Positions 45,768-54,984 are shown, counted from the stretch's first letter. The stretch is DNA of 64,000 nt from Saccharothrix luteola (GCF_020859565.1 NZ_JAJHUO010000017.1:1-64000), one strand, 5' to 3'. Program-made: numbers and translations. Notes: generated by a model from the sequence alone, not told the origin.

Positions 45768-47305
45768 CGGCCCCCACCAAGCGCAATCCCCTGCGCGACC
45801 CGCGGGACAAGCGGCTCCCGCGCATCGCCGGGCCGTCCGGCCTGGTGATCTTCGGCGTGACGGGCGACCTGTCGCGCAAGAAGCTCATGCCCGCCATCTA
45901 CGACCTGGCCAACCGCGGCCTGCTGCCGCCGGGCTTCGCGCTCGTCGGCTTCGCCCGCCGCGACTGGGCCGACCAGGACTTCATGCAGGTCGTGCACGAC
46001 GCCGTCAAGGAGCACGCGCGCACGCCGTTCCGGCAGGAGGTCTGGAACCAGCTCGCCGAGGGCATCCGGTTCGTGCAGGGCACCTTCGACGACGACGCCG
46101 CGTTCGACTCGCTCGCCGCGACGCTCGCCGACCTGGACCGCGAGCGCGGCACCGGCGGCAACCACGCGTTCTACCTGTCGGTGCCGCCCAGCGCGTTCAC
46201 CACGGTGGTCAACCAGCTCAAGCGCGCCGGGCTCGCCACGCCGCCGACCGACAGCCCCGACCAGTGGCGCCGGGTGGTCATCGAGAAGCCGTTCGGCCAC
46301 GACCTGGCCAGCGCCAGGCAGCTCAACAAGACCGTCAACGACGTCTTCCCCGAGGAGTCGGTGTTCCGCATCGACCACTACCTCGGCAAGGAGACGGTGC
46401 AGAACATCCTGGCGCTGCGCTTCGCCAACCAGCTCTACGAGCCCATCTGGAACGCCAACTACGTCGACCACGTGCAGATCACCATGGCCGAGGACATCGG
46501 CCTCGGCGGGCGCGCGGGCTACTACGACGGCATCGGCGCGGCCCGTGACGTGATCCAGAACCACCTGCTCCAGCTGCTCGCGCTGACCGCGATGGAGGAG
46601 CCGGTCTCGTTCCGGCCGAGCGACCTGCGCGCGGAGAAGGTCAAGGTGCTCTCGGCGACCCGGTCGATCGGGCCGTACGACGAGACCACCGCCCGCGGCC
46701 AGTACACCGGCGGCTGGCAGGGCGGGCAGAAGGTGCTCGGGCTGCTGGAGGAGGGCGGGTTCGCGAAGGACTCGGTCACCGAGACCTACGCGGCCATCAC
46801 CTGCGAGGTGAACACCCGCCGCTGGGCGGGCGTGCCGTTCTACCTGCGCACCGGCAAGCGCCTCGGCCGCCGCGTCACCGAGGTGGCCGTGGTGTTCAAG
46901 CGCGCGCCGCACCTGCCGTTCGACGACACCGCCACCGAGGAGCTGGGGCAGAACGCCCTGGTGGTGCGCGTGCAGCCGGACGAGGGCGTGACCATCCGGT
47001 TCGGGTCCAAGGTGCCGGGCAACTCGATGGAGGTCCGCGACGTCACGATGGACTTCGGCTACGGCCACGCGTTCACCGAGTCCTCGCCCGAGGCCTACGA
47101 GCGGCTGCTGCTGGACGTGCTGCTCGGCGAGCCGTCGCTGTTCCCGAAGAACGACGAGGTCGAGCTGTCCTGGGAGATCCTGGACCCCGTCCTGAGGCAC
47201 TGGAGCGCCACCGGCGCGCCGGAGAAGTACAAGGCAGGCACCTGGGGGCCGGCGTCGGCGGACGAGATGCTGGCCCGCACCGGCAGGCACTGGAGGCGTC
47301 CGTGA
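45764..47305 (+). CDS. zwf: Glucose-6-phosphate 1-dehydrogenase
   Basis: 513 residues: nucleotide-binding VIFGVTGDLSRKKLMPA near residue 28, EKPFGHD near 170 and the substrate-binding RIDHYLGKE near 203. It makes NADPH and 6-phosphogluconolactone. The GTG is in a GTGA overlap with pgi, with AGGAGG 7 bases upstream. OpcA, its allosteric assembly partner, is encoded next with a 4-base overlap. Confidence 0.97.
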   Translation: MTAPTKRNPLRDPRDKRLPRIAGPSGLVIFGVTGDLSRKKLMPAIYDLANRGLLPPGFALVGFARRDWADQDFMQVVHDAVKEHARTPFRQEVWNQLAEGIRFVQGTFDDDAAFDSLAATLADLDRERGTGGNHAFYLSVPPSAFTTVVNQLKRAGLATPPTDSPDQWRRVVIEKPFGHDLASARQLNKTVNDVFPEESVFRIDHYLGKETVQNILALRFANQLYEPIWNANYVDHVQITMAEDIGLGGRAGYYDGIGAARDVIQNHLLQLLALTAMEEPVSFRPSDLRAEKVKVLSATRSIGPYDETTARGQYTGGWQGGQKVLGLLEEGGFAKDSVTETYAAITCEVNTRRWAGVPFYLRTGKRLGRRVTEVAVVFKRAPHLPFDDTATEELGQNALVVRVQPDEGVTIRFGSKVPGNSMEVRDVTMDFGYGHAFTESSPEAYERLLLDVLLGEPSLFPKNDEVELSWEILDPVLRHWSATGAPEKYKAGTWGPASADEMLARTGRHWRRP

Positions 47306-48519
47306 TCATCGACCTGCCCTCGACCACCACGTCGCAGGTCAACAGCAAGCTCGTGCGGCTGCGCGAGGAAGGCGGCGCGGTCACCCTCGGGCGCGTCCTG
47401 ACGCTGGTCATCGTGACCGACGACGGCACCAAGACCGAGGACGCCATCGACGCGGCCAACGACGCCAGCCGCGAGCACCCCTGCCGGGTGATCGTGGTGG
47501 CGCGCGGCGCGCGCAAGGCCGCGCCCCGGCTCGACGCGCAGATCCGCGTCGGCGGCGACGCGGGCGCGTCCGAGGTCATCGTGCTGCGCCTGTACGGCGA
47601 GCTGGCCAACGAGGGCGCTTCGTGCGTCGTGCCACTGCTGCTGCCGGACACCCCGGTGGTGGCGTGGTGGCCCAACGAGGCGCCCGCCGTGCCCGCCGAG
47701 GACCCCATCGGGCAGCTCGCGCAGCGCCGGATCACCGACGCGGCGGCGGAGAAGAACCCGATCCGGGCGTTGGAGCAGCGCAAGTCGGGCTACCGGCCCG
47801 GCGACACGGACCTGGCGTGGACGCGGCTGACGCTGTGGCGGGCGATGCTCGCCTCGGCGTTCGACCTGCCGCCGTACGAGAAGGTCACCGAGGCCGAGGT
47901 GAGCGGCGAGAGCGACTCGCCGTCGACCGACCTGCTGGCCGCGTGGCTCGCCGGGTGCCTGAAGGTGCCGGTGCGGCGCGCGAAGGCCAGCCGGGGCGAG
48001 GGCATCGTCGACGTGCGGCTGGAGCGCCGGTCCGGGCTGGTCGAGCTGTCGCGCCCGGACGGCAAGGTCGGCACGCTGACCCAGCCCGGCCAGCCGGAGC
48101 GGCGGGTCGCGTTGCAGCGCCGCCAGGTGCGGGACTGCCTGGCCGAGGAGCTGCGCCGGCTCGACCCGGACGAGGTGTACGAGGCGGCGTTGCGGTCGCT
48201 GGGCAAGGTCGTGCGCGGCCGGACCGCGCCCAAGGCCGCCGCCGTGACGCGCAAGCCCGCGCGGGCCGCGTCCGGGGCCGCCAAGGCGAAGTCGGACGGC
48301 GGTCCGGGCGCGGACAGCAAGCCGGCGAACGCTTCGGCGGAGGTCACGGCTTCGGCGGACTCGAAGGTGGACGGCAAGGTGGACGGCAGGCCCGCGAAGG
48401 CGTCGGCGAAGACCGCCGCCGCCAAGACCGCCGCGCCGAAGTCCTCCGGCGCCAAGGCCGCGCCCAAGGCTGCCGGGAAGGCCGCGCCCAAGGCGGCGAA
48501 GGCGAAGGCGGGCTCGTGA
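47302..48519 (+). CDS. opcA: OpcA, glucose-6-phosphate dehydrogenase assembly protein, with basic Ala/Lys-rich tail
   Basis: 405 residues. Residues 1-300 are a normal OpcA (WIIDL-like start, RVIVV, VVAWWP, RITDAA, DLAWTRLTLWRAMLAS); M. tuberculosis OpcA is 303 residues long. Residues about 305-405 are an added tail of AAKTAAPK/KAAPKAAGK-like repeats, rich in Ala, Lys, Pro and Ser, resembling eukaryotic histone H1 or bacterial HupB tails. The tail may bind nucleic acid or polyphosphate or act as a flexible linker; this is inference. The gene overlaps zwf and pgl by 4 bases each. Confidence 0.92.
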   Translation: MIIDLPSTTTSQVNSKLVRLREEGGAVTLGRVLTLVIVTDDGTKTEDAIDAANDASREHPCRVIVVARGARKAAPRLDAQIRVGGDAGASEVIVLRLYGELANEGASCVVPLLLPDTPVVAWWPNEAPAVPAEDPIGQLAQRRITDAAAEKNPIRALEQRKSGYRPGDTDLAWTRLTLWRAMLASAFDLPPYEKVTEAEVSGESDSPSTDLLAAWLAGCLKVPVRRAKASRGEGIVDVRLERRSGLVELSRPDGKVGTLTQPGQPERRVALQRRQVRDCLAEELRRLDPDEVYEAALRSLGKVVRGRTAPKAAAVTRKPARAASGAAKAKSDGGPGADSKPANASAEVTASADSKVDGKVDGRPAKASAKTAAAKTAAPKSSGAKAAPKAAGKAAPKAAKAKAGS

Positions 48520-49283
48520 GCCGGCCGGAGGTGGTGGTGCACCGCGACGGCGAGCTGCTGGCCGCCGCCGTCGCCGCCCGCCTGGTCACCAGCCTGGTGG
48601 ACGCGCAGACCGCGCGCGGGTCGGTGTCGTTGGTGCTGACCGGCGGCCGGACGGGCATCGCGGTGCTGGAGCAGCTGCGCGCCACGCCCGCCCGCGACGC
48701 GGTGGACTGGACCCGGGTCGACCTGTACTGGGGCGACGAGCGGTTCCTGCCCGCCGGGCACCCCGACCGCAACGAGACGCAGGCGCGGGAGGCGTTGCTG
48801 GACCACGTGCCGGTGCCGGCTTCGCGCGTGCACGTGATGGAGCCGTCCGACGGGCGGTTCGGCGACGACCCGGAGGCCGCCGCCGAGGCGTACGCCGCCG
48901 TGCTCGCCGCCGCCGCGGGCCCGGACGGTGCCGTGCCGTCGTTCGACGTGTGCCTGCTCGGCGTCGGCGAGGAGGGGCACGTGGCCTCGATCTTCCCGGA
49001 GTCGCCCGCCGTGGCGGAGCGGGAGCGCGCTGTCGTCGCGGTGCGCGACTGCCCCAAGCCGCCGCCGACCCGCGTGAGCCTCACCCTGCCCGCCATCCGC
49101 GCGGCGCGCGAGGTGTGGCTGATGACGACGGGTGCGGCGAAGGGCGAGGCCGTGGCGCTGGGCCTGACCGACGCGGACGAGGTCCAGCTGCCGGCCGCGG
49201 GCGCCCGTGGCCGGGAGCGCACGCTGTGGCTGCTCGACACGGCCGCCGCCGCGAAGGCGCCGGTCACCCCGCCGTCGACCTGA
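48516..49283 (+). CDS. pgl: 6-phosphogluconolactonase
   Basis: 255 residues of the NagB/DevB type: SLVLTGGRTGIAVLEQL near residue 38, WGDERFLP near 73, LLGVGEEGHVASIFP near 150 and RVSLTLPAIRAAREVWLMTTGAAKGEAV. It hydrolyses the lactone made by Zwf. It is last in the operon, overlapping opcA (GTGA), and followed by a stem-loop. It corresponds to Rv1445c (devB). Confidence 0.95.
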   Translation: MSRPEVVVHRDGELLAAAVAARLVTSLVDAQTARGSVSLVLTGGRTGIAVLEQLRATPARDAVDWTRVDLYWGDERFLPAGHPDRNETQAREALLDHVPVPASRVHVMEPSDGRFGDDPEAAAEAYAAVLAAAAGPDGAVPSFDVCLLGVGEEGHVASIFPESPAVAERERAVVAVRDCPKPPPTRVSLTLPAIRAAREVWLMTTGAAKGEAVALGLTDADEVQLPAAGARGRERTLWLLDTAAAAKAPVTPPST

Positions 49284-49293
49284 ACCCGCCGTT

Positions 49294-49333
49294 CCGCTGC
49301 CGCCGTCGTCCGTTCCGGGCACGGCGGCAGCGG
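49294..49333 (+). terminator. Stem-loop after the pentose-phosphate operon
   Basis: CCGCTGCCGCCGT (49294-49306) pairs fully with ACGGCGGCAGCGG (49321-49333) across a 14-base loop. No T run follows, as is common in actinomycetes. Confidence 0.75.
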
Positions 49334-49504
49334 CGTTCCCGGGGGTGATTTGGCGCACTCGCAGGCCGCTTTCACGCACGTTGTCCGCTCACCGGACGTT
49401 CGCGCTCGCAATTTTGTGCGGCGCACGGCGTCCCGTTCGGGTAATCACAGCATCTCGAAGGGTGAGCGGGTCGTTCGAGCGGGTCGGGGGCGGAAAGGCG
49501 GGTC

Positions 49505-50803
49505 ATGCCAAGCGTGATGACAGCGCAGTACGGTGAGGACCGGCGGACAGCTGACACAGGAGGTCGAACCCTGGCCGGCAACGCTGTCGAAAGGCTGCCG
49601 AGCGGTCGGGTCAACGGCGTCGCGACCGAGCGGGTGCGGCGTGCTGCCTTCCTCGGGGCGCTGGGGCGGTTCCTCGGTCGCGTGCTCGGCCGGCACCGGC
49701 AGGTGGCGTTCGACGCGGCGGCCGTCGGCATCGCGGCGCTGGACGTGTGGCTGCGGGTCGTGCCCGAGGCCGAGCCGTACAACTACGTGCTGTCGGTCGT
49801 GTCGGTGGCGGCGGTGGCGCTGCGCCGGCGGTTCCCGTTCCTGGTGGTGCTGATCACCGTGCCCGGGTTCCTGGCGGGGTGGGCGCAGTTGGCGGCGATG
49901 ATCGCGCTGGGGACGTTGGCGCGGGAGCAGTTGCTGTCGACGCAGACCTACATCGGCGCGGCGTTGGTGTGGCTGAGCCGGTTCTTCGTGTGGCCGCCGG
50001 CGGAGTTCGCGGCGTTGGACTGGAAGACGCACGTCCACAACGCCATCTACGGGTGCATCGTCGCGGGGATGCCGATCGCGATCGGGTTGCTGGCGCACGC
50101 GCGGGAGGAGTTGTCGGCGCGGATCGGCGAGCTGGCCGCGAGCCGGGAGCGGGAGCGGATGCTGCACGCGCACGCGGTGCGGGCGGACGAGCGGGCCAGG
50201 TTGGCGCGGGAGATGCACGACGTCGTGTCGCACCAGGTGAGCTTGATCGCGATGCAGGCGGGTGCCCTGCGGGTGGCGGCGGCCGATCCGAACGCGAAGC
50301 AGGTCGCCGGGACGATCCGGATGTTGAGCACGAGGACGTTGGACGAGCTGCGGCAGCTGGTGAGCGTGCTGCGGACGACGAGCGGCGACGACTCGCCGCA
50401 ACCCCGGGTCGAGGACCTGGCGCAGCTCGTGGCCACGGCGGGGATCCCGGCGACGCTGACCGTGCAGGGGCCGGTGGCCGACCTGCCGGCTCCGGTGTCG
50501 GGCGCGGCGTACCGGACGGTGCAGGAGGCGTTGACCAACGTGCGGAAGCACGCGTGCGGTGCGGCGACGGCCGTGGTGGTGGTCGCCGATGCCGATCAGC
50601 TGCGCGTGGAGGTGCGCAACGAGGCGCCGGAGGGTGCGATCGGGTCGGTGGACGGGGCGGCGTTGCCCAGCGGTGGTCATGGGCTGGTGGGGCTGCGGGA
50701 GCGTGCGGCGTTGTTGGACGGTGAGCTGGAAGCGGGCCCGACGGACAGCGGCGGCTTCGCGGTGAGGGTGACGTTTCCCCTGTTCAGGACCCTGAAGCCC
50801 TGA
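49505..50803 (+). CDS. Orphan NarL-type sensor histidine kinase
   Basis: 432 residues. Four to five membrane segments (about 65-180) lead to a HisKA_3 domain with the phospho-acceptor in LAREMHDVVSHQVSLIAMQAG (near residue 238) and an HATPase domain (YRTVQEALTNVRKHA, GGHGLVGLRERAALLDG). These kinases normally act on a NarL/LuxR-type response regulator; none lies beside it, so the partner is elsewhere. ATG 49505 or 49517 can be the start; GGAAAGG precedes the first. Confidence 0.9.
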   Translation: MPSVMTAQYGEDRRTADTGGRTLAGNAVERLPSGRVNGVATERVRRAAFLGALGRFLGRVLGRHRQVAFDAAAVGIAALDVWLRVVPEAEPYNYVLSVVSVAAVALRRRFPFLVVLITVPGFLAGWAQLAAMIALGTLAREQLLSTQTYIGAALVWLSRFFVWPPAEFAALDWKTHVHNAIYGCIVAGMPIAIGLLAHAREELSARIGELAASRERERMLHAHAVRADERARLAREMHDVVSHQVSLIAMQAGALRVAAADPNAKQVAGTIRMLSTRTLDELRQLVSVLRTTSGDDSPQPRVEDLAQLVATAGIPATLTVQGPVADLPAPVSGAAYRTVQEALTNVRKHACGAATAVVVVADADQLRVEVRNEAPEGAIGSVDGAALPSGGHGLVGLRERAALLDGELEAGPTDSGGFAVRVTFPLFRTLKP

Positions 50804-51024
50804 TTCACTCGGTCACACTAATGGGTGATCATTGCGGAATCATCAACCGAAACGCTGTTATCGTCGATCTCGAACGTCGGTTGAAACAACGAGGACCGCC
50901 GACCGACCCCGGCCTGTCCGGACCTCACGGGGTGCAGGTGAGGAGCGGGCAGGGAGGACCCACGGGAAGCGAGAGCACAGGGGGGAGCACTGGAAGGAGC
51001 GTGCAGAACGGAACGCGCCCACCG

Positions 51025-52704
51025 TCAGCGGAGAGCTGACCGCCGGGTGGCCACGGCCGTGCAGACCGCCGCCGCCACGCCCAGCCCGCCGCACACCAGC
51101 GCCGGCCACAAGTCGGGCGTGTGACGCAGCAGCACGGACGGCAGGAGCCACACGGCCACGCCGAGCGCGAAGCCCAACGGAGCCGCCGCGACCACCGCCG
51201 CCGTCCCCGCCCGACGCCGCCGCAGGGACCGCAGGATCGACTCCAGGTACGCGAGCGCGAACAGCAGCAGCACCGCGCTCCCCGCGCCCATGATGCTGAT
51301 CATCGGGTGCGTGACCGGTCGGAGGGAGTAGTCGGTGGACCGGCCGTCGGCCGTCACCGTCGCCACCGCCGCGCCGCCCACGATCCACCGGCTCGCGCCC
51401 GGCAGCTCGAACGCCAGCGGCGGGGCGGTGGAGGTGAGCCGGGAAGCGGCGGGAGAGGCGGGAGAGGCGGGGACGTCGGCCAGGGTGATGCCGGCCGCCG
51501 TCACGGCGAGGCGTGCGGTCGCCGGGTCGCCCTGGCCCACGGAGACCGGCTTGCTCAGGTCGACGTCGAGGGTCGGCAGGTCGCGGCCCGGCACGGTGAA
51601 CGGGATGGTGATCATCACGACCGCGGCGAGGGCCGCGGCCAGCGCGAACCACCGGGCCGGTTTCGGGGCGGCGGCGGCCAGCAGCTGCGCCGCCGGCACG
51701 AGGGTCTCCGCGCCCAGCCGCACGGGCGTCGGCGGAGCGTCCACGAGCGTCGCCCGAACGGGGATGTCGAGGGTTTCCCGCGGCACGGAGGGGCCGGACG
51801 CGGGGCGAGTACCGGCGGCGGCGACGTGCGGGCTCAGGTGGACCGGGGCGCCGAGGCGCAGCAGCCAGTCCCGGCCGAAGACCTCCGCCGCCGCGGCCGC
51901 CAGGTCCACCGCGAACGTCTCCGCGTTGCGGTACCGGGCCTGGGGGTCGCGTTCGATCCCCCGCATGATCACCCGGGCGAGTGGATCAGGTACCTCGATC
52001 AGGGGGCGGGGCTGCTGGTAGACGTGACGCTGGATCATCGCCAATGCCCCACCGCCGCTGTCGAACGGCAGCCGACCGCTCAGCAGCTCGTACAGCACCG
52101 TCGCCGCGCCGTAGACGTCGGCCGCCGGGGTGAGCGGGTTGCCCAGCGCCTGCTCGGGTGACAGGTACGCGGGCGTGCCGAGCACCTGCCCACCGTGCGT
52201 CACGAGCGTCGCGCCCTCACTCACCACCTGGGAGATCCCGAAATCGGCGACCTTGAGCACCCCACCGGCGGTGAACAGCAGGTTCTTCGGCTTCACGTCC
52301 AGGTGCAGCACCCCGGCCCCGTGCGCCGCGTGCAGACCGGACAGCATCGCCAGACCGATGGCACACGACGAGGCGGGCGTGACACCCGAACCGGTGAACT
52401 TCGACCACACCGTGCCACCGTCGAGCTTCTCCATCACCAGCAGGTGCTCGCCGCGGTCCTGGACGTAGTCGTACACGGGCACGATGTGCGGGTGGTCGAG
52501 CCGCGCCAGCAGCCGCGCCTCGTGCGCGAACCGCGCGCTCATCCGCTCATCCGACGCGAGCACGCCGGGCAGCCGCTTCACCGCCACCGCCCGCCCCAAC
52601 GGCCGGTGCACGGCCGCGTACACGACCCCCATCCCGCCGCGCCCGACCTCCGCGCCGAGCTCGTACTGCGGCAGCGCCGCGACGACGTTCGCCGACACCG
52701 TCAC
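51025..52704 (-). CDS. Membrane-anchored Ser/Thr protein kinase with non-RD catalytic loop
   Basis: 559 residues from GTG 52704. The kinase domain (12-270) has GRGGMGVVY (21-29), the lysine in VAVK (Lys43), the catalytic loop HLDVKPKN (134-141, Asp136) and DFG (Asp154). The usual HRD arginine is Leu, a non-RD kinase not controlled by activation-loop phosphorylation in the usual way. A membrane segment near 340-360, an outer domain and three further hydrophobic segments follow, unlike typical one-pass PknB-type kinases, and no PASTA repeat is present. The GTG overlaps the stop of the upstream membrane protein gene. Confidence 0.85.
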   Translation of the reverse strand: MTVSANVVAALPQYELGAEVGRGGMGVVYAAVHRPLGRAVAVKRLPGVLASDERMSARFAHEARLLARLDHPHIVPVYDYVQDRGEHLLVMEKLDGGTVWSKFTGSGVTPASSCAIGLAMLSGLHAAHGAGVLHLDVKPKNLLFTAGGVLKVADFGISQVVSEGATLVTHGGQVLGTPAYLSPEQALGNPLTPAADVYGAATVLYELLSGRLPFDSGGGALAMIQRHVYQQPRPLIEVPDPLARVIMRGIERDPQARYRNAETFAVDLAAAAAEVFGRDWLLRLGAPVHLSPHVAAAGTRPASGPSVPRETLDIPVRATLVDAPPTPVRLGAETLVPAAQLLAAAAPKPARWFALAAALAAVVMITIPFTVPGRDLPTLDVDLSKPVSVGQGDPATARLAVTAAGITLADVPASPASPAASRLTSTAPPLAFELPGASRWIVGGAAVATVTADGRSTDYSLRPVTHPMISIMGAGSAVLLLFALAYLESILRSLRRRRAGTAAVVAAAPLGFALGVAVWLLPSVLLRHTPDLWPALVCGGLGVAAAVCTAVATRRSALR

Positions 52705-53498
52705 GCCACACCGCCCGGCAACGGCCGCGTGATGCGCTGCGTGCTCTCCGGGTCGGTCGGGGGCGGGCGGAGGTCGTCCGCGTCCGGGTGCGGTGTCAGG
52801 TAGCCCAAGGCGAACGCGACCGCCGCCGCGCCCAGCACGAACGGGATCTCCGCCGCCGGCGACGGCGCCATGACCCGCAGCACGGACAGCGAGATCACCG
52901 CCACCAGCCCGGTGCCGACGCCGGCGGGCAGGAACCGCATCGCCCGCTGCCACCGGTTCGCGGGCAGCCGCCGACGGGCCAGCGCGACCAACGCGCCCAC
53001 CCACGCCAGCGAGGTCAACCCGAACACCGCCAACCCGAACACCCCGTACACCGACCACATCGACCCGCGCACGTCACCGGTCATGCCGATCGACGCGAGC
53101 ACGTCGCGGTTGGTGTCGAGCACTTCCAGCTCGGTCGGCAGCAGGCCGGTCGCCTGGGCGCCGAGCTGCCCGAGGTCGAGCACGAACCCGCGCGTGACGC
53201 TCTCCCTGGCGGGCACGTCGAACGGCACGGTCGTGTCGTAGGAGAAGAACGTCAACGCCAACGCCGTGCCGGACAGCCGGATCGTCTTGACGTGCCGCAC
53301 CGTGTCCGTCGCGTTGTGGACGGTCACGGAGATGAGGGAGGCGCGGGACGGGTCGAGCAGCAGCTCGTCCTCGCCGACCGGGGAGCCGTCCACCGTGGCG
53401 TCGATGGTGACCGCGTCCCCGGCGGCGTGGGCCGGGGCGACGCCGAGGAAGATCCCGCACAGGAGCAGTAAACCGACGCTGCTCATAATGCGTCTCAC
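52701..53498 (-). CDS. Exported membrane protein translationally coupled to the kinase
   Basis: 265 residues from GTG 53498 (GAGG 8 bases upstream). A signal peptide ends near AHAAG (residue 26), then an immunoglobulin-like outer domain of about 120 residues (VTIDATVDGSPV...ISVTVHNATDTVRHVKTIRL), then four membrane segments and a cytoplasmic tail. It contains a TTA leucine codon at 53471-53469 in the signal peptide. It may be the sensor or a substrate of the kinase encoded in the GTGA overlap; the family is not recognised. Confidence 0.7.
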   Translation of the reverse strand: MRRIMSSVGLLLLCGIFLGVAPAHAAGDAVTIDATVDGSPVGEDELLLDPSRASLISVTVHNATDTVRHVKTIRLSGTALALTFFSYDTTVPFDVPARESVTRGFVLDLGQLGAQATGLLPTELEVLDTNRDVLASIGMTGDVRGSMWSVYGVFGLAVFGLTSLAWVGALVALARRRLPANRWQRAMRFLPAGVGTGLVAVISLSVLRVMAPSPAAEIPFVLGAAAVAFALGYLTPHPDADDLRPPPTDPESTQRITRPLPGGVA

Positions 53499-53542
53499 AA
53501 GGGCACCTCATCGGGGGGTAGCGGACTGGTCCGGGAGTCGGC

Positions 53543-54457
53543 ATGCGATCGGCAGGAACACTAGCTCTACTCGGTGCCTTGGCATATGGCGTTACGGCGC
53601 TCGTAGCGGCACCGGTATCGGCGCAGCCGCAGGGCGTCGCGACCGCGAGCCCGGACTCCGGTCCGGCGGGCAGCACGTTCACGGTCAGCTGGACCGGCGT
53701 GTACCTCGATCCGGACTGCTCGAACTCCACCGTGCAGATCCTGTGGGACGGCGGGAGGGTGATCGGCAGCGGCAAGCACGCGGGGCGCGGCACGGGTTCG
53801 GGCACGGCGACCGTGCCGTCGGACGCGGGCGTCGGGGTGCACCGGGTCACCGCACGCCCGCAGTGCGCGGCGACGTCGAACCCGACGGACAACTTCACCG
53901 TGACCGCGCGACCGACCACGACCACCACCCCACCGCCGGTCACGACGACGACCGCTCCCCCGGTGACCACGACGACCGCCACGCGTCCGACGACCACGAC
54001 CACCCGGCCGACGACGACCACTACCACGACGACTACCACGACGACGACGGACAGCTCCGCGCCGACCACGACCGGCACCACGACACCGTTCGACGGTGAC
54101 GGCGCGCTGACGTTGGACAAGGACAACATCCAGCCGGGTGACCCGTTGACCGCTACCGGCACGGGGTGTGACCCGGGTTCGCCGGTGCGGCTCAGTTCGC
54201 TGGGCGAGGCCGTCGGCGCGGCGAAGGCGGACGGCTCGGGCACGTTCAGCACCAGGGTCGAGTTCACCACGATCCAGCCTGGTCGCCACGTGATCCGCGC
54301 CGACTGCGGTGTGGTGCTGGTCGGGAGCGTGGACGTGGCGCTGACCAGCTCGACCGGCGGCACGACGTCCACCCTGGTGATCCTGGTGTTCTTCCTGCTG
54401 GTGGGCGCGATCATGGTCCGACGCCAGTTCGCCGGCCTGTTCACCAAGCGGACCTGA
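53543..54457 (+). CDS. Secreted, Thr-rich, membrane-anchored surface protein
   Basis: 304 residues. Signal peptide (1-27), a first Ig-like domain with two Cys (DPDCSNST and RPQCAATS), a Thr/Pro linker of about 50 residues (about 125-175, up to 13 Thr in a row), a second Ig-like domain (NIQPGDPLTATGTGCDPGSPV...RADCG) and a C-terminal membrane helix (TLVILVFFLLVGAIMV) with basic tail. The Thr-rich region is a likely target for O-mannosylation, fitting the mannosyltransferase background of this genome. It diverges from the kinase-partner gene with 44 bases between. Confidence 0.78.
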   Translation: MRSAGTLALLGALAYGVTALVAAPVSAQPQGVATASPDSGPAGSTFTVSWTGVYLDPDCSNSTVQILWDGGRVIGSGKHAGRGTGSGTATVPSDAGVGVHRVTARPQCAATSNPTDNFTVTARPTTTTTPPPVTTTTAPPVTTTTATRPTTTTTRPTTTTTTTTTTTTTDSSAPTTTGTTTPFDGDGALTLDKDNIQPGDPLTATGTGCDPGSPVRLSSLGEAVGAAKADGSGTFSTRVEFTTIQPGRHVIRADCGVVLVGSVDVALTSSTGGTTSTLVILVFFLLVGAIMVRRQFAGLFTKRT

Positions 54458-54506
54458 AGCGACCGGGCTGACGCGACCGGGCCCGAAGCGAGCGAGCCCG
54501 AAGACG

Positions 54507-54544
54507 ACGACGGCCCCGGCGGGAAGTCCCACCGGGGCCGTCGT
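54507..54544. terminator. Two-way terminator between the surface-protein gene and rbpA
   Basis: ACGACGGCCCCGG (54507-54519) and CCGGGGCCGTCGT (54532-54544) form a perfect 13-bp stem with a 12-base loop between convergent genes. Confidence 0.85.
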
Positions 54545-54565
54545 GCCGTTCTCGCCTGAGCCTGG

Positions 54566-54910
54566 CTAGGGCTCTTCGCGCTGCTTGCGCAGCTTGGTGA
54601 GCGCCTCTTCGAGGATCGCCTCACCGTCCGCGTCGGAGCGGCGCTCCTTCACGTACGCCAGGTGCGTCTTGTACGGCTCGTTGCGCGGCGGAGCAGGTGG
54701 CGCCTGCTCGTCACGCCCGGCCGGCAGACCGCACCGGGGGCAGTCCCAGTTCTCCGGGATCTCGGCTTCGACCGCGAACGACGGCCGAGACTCGTGCGCG
54801 TTCGCGCACCAGTACGACACCCGACGTCGGGGCGCGGACTCGCCGCGCTCCGATTCGCCCATCGGGCCTGCGCCGACGCGGGTACCGCGAATCGCGTTAC
54901 CACCAGCCAT
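54566..54910 (-). CDS. rbpA: RNA polymerase-binding protein RbpA
   Basis: 114 residues. The RbpA core is present: basic N-terminus (GGNAIRGTRVGAGPMGE), RRVSYWCANAHESRPSFAVEAEIPENWDCPRCGLPAG with cysteines of the RbpA core domain, a basic linker, and the sigma-interacting domain KTHLAYVKERRSDADGEAILEEALTKLR. It binds RNA polymerase with SigA/SigB-type factors and stabilises open complexes. It lies 74 bases downstream of secG on the same strand. Confidence 0.95.
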   Translation of the reverse strand: MAGGNAIRGTRVGAGPMGESERGESAPRRRVSYWCANAHESRPSFAVEAEIPENWDCPRCGLPAGRDEQAPPAPPRNEPYKTHLAYVKERRSDADGEAILEEALTKLRKQREEP

Positions 54911-54984
54911 CGACCCTCACACCCCCACCACGTGGTTTCCCTGTGTCCGCGTCGGCCGACGTCGTCGGCGTCCACCGACCTGTG

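Noticed and set aside
50821..51039. Possible 72-codon gene between the two kinase genes
   Set aside because: No ribosome site, the second half is low complexity (Gly/Ser), and it lies between convergent genes. A weak dyad GATCATT-GCGG-AATCATC (50827-50844) lies in it. Otherwise I see nothing in this 221-base gap.
53920..54060. Simple ACC/ACG tandem repeat
   Set aside because: It is the coding sequence of the Thr-rich linker of the surface protein, not an independent repeat element.
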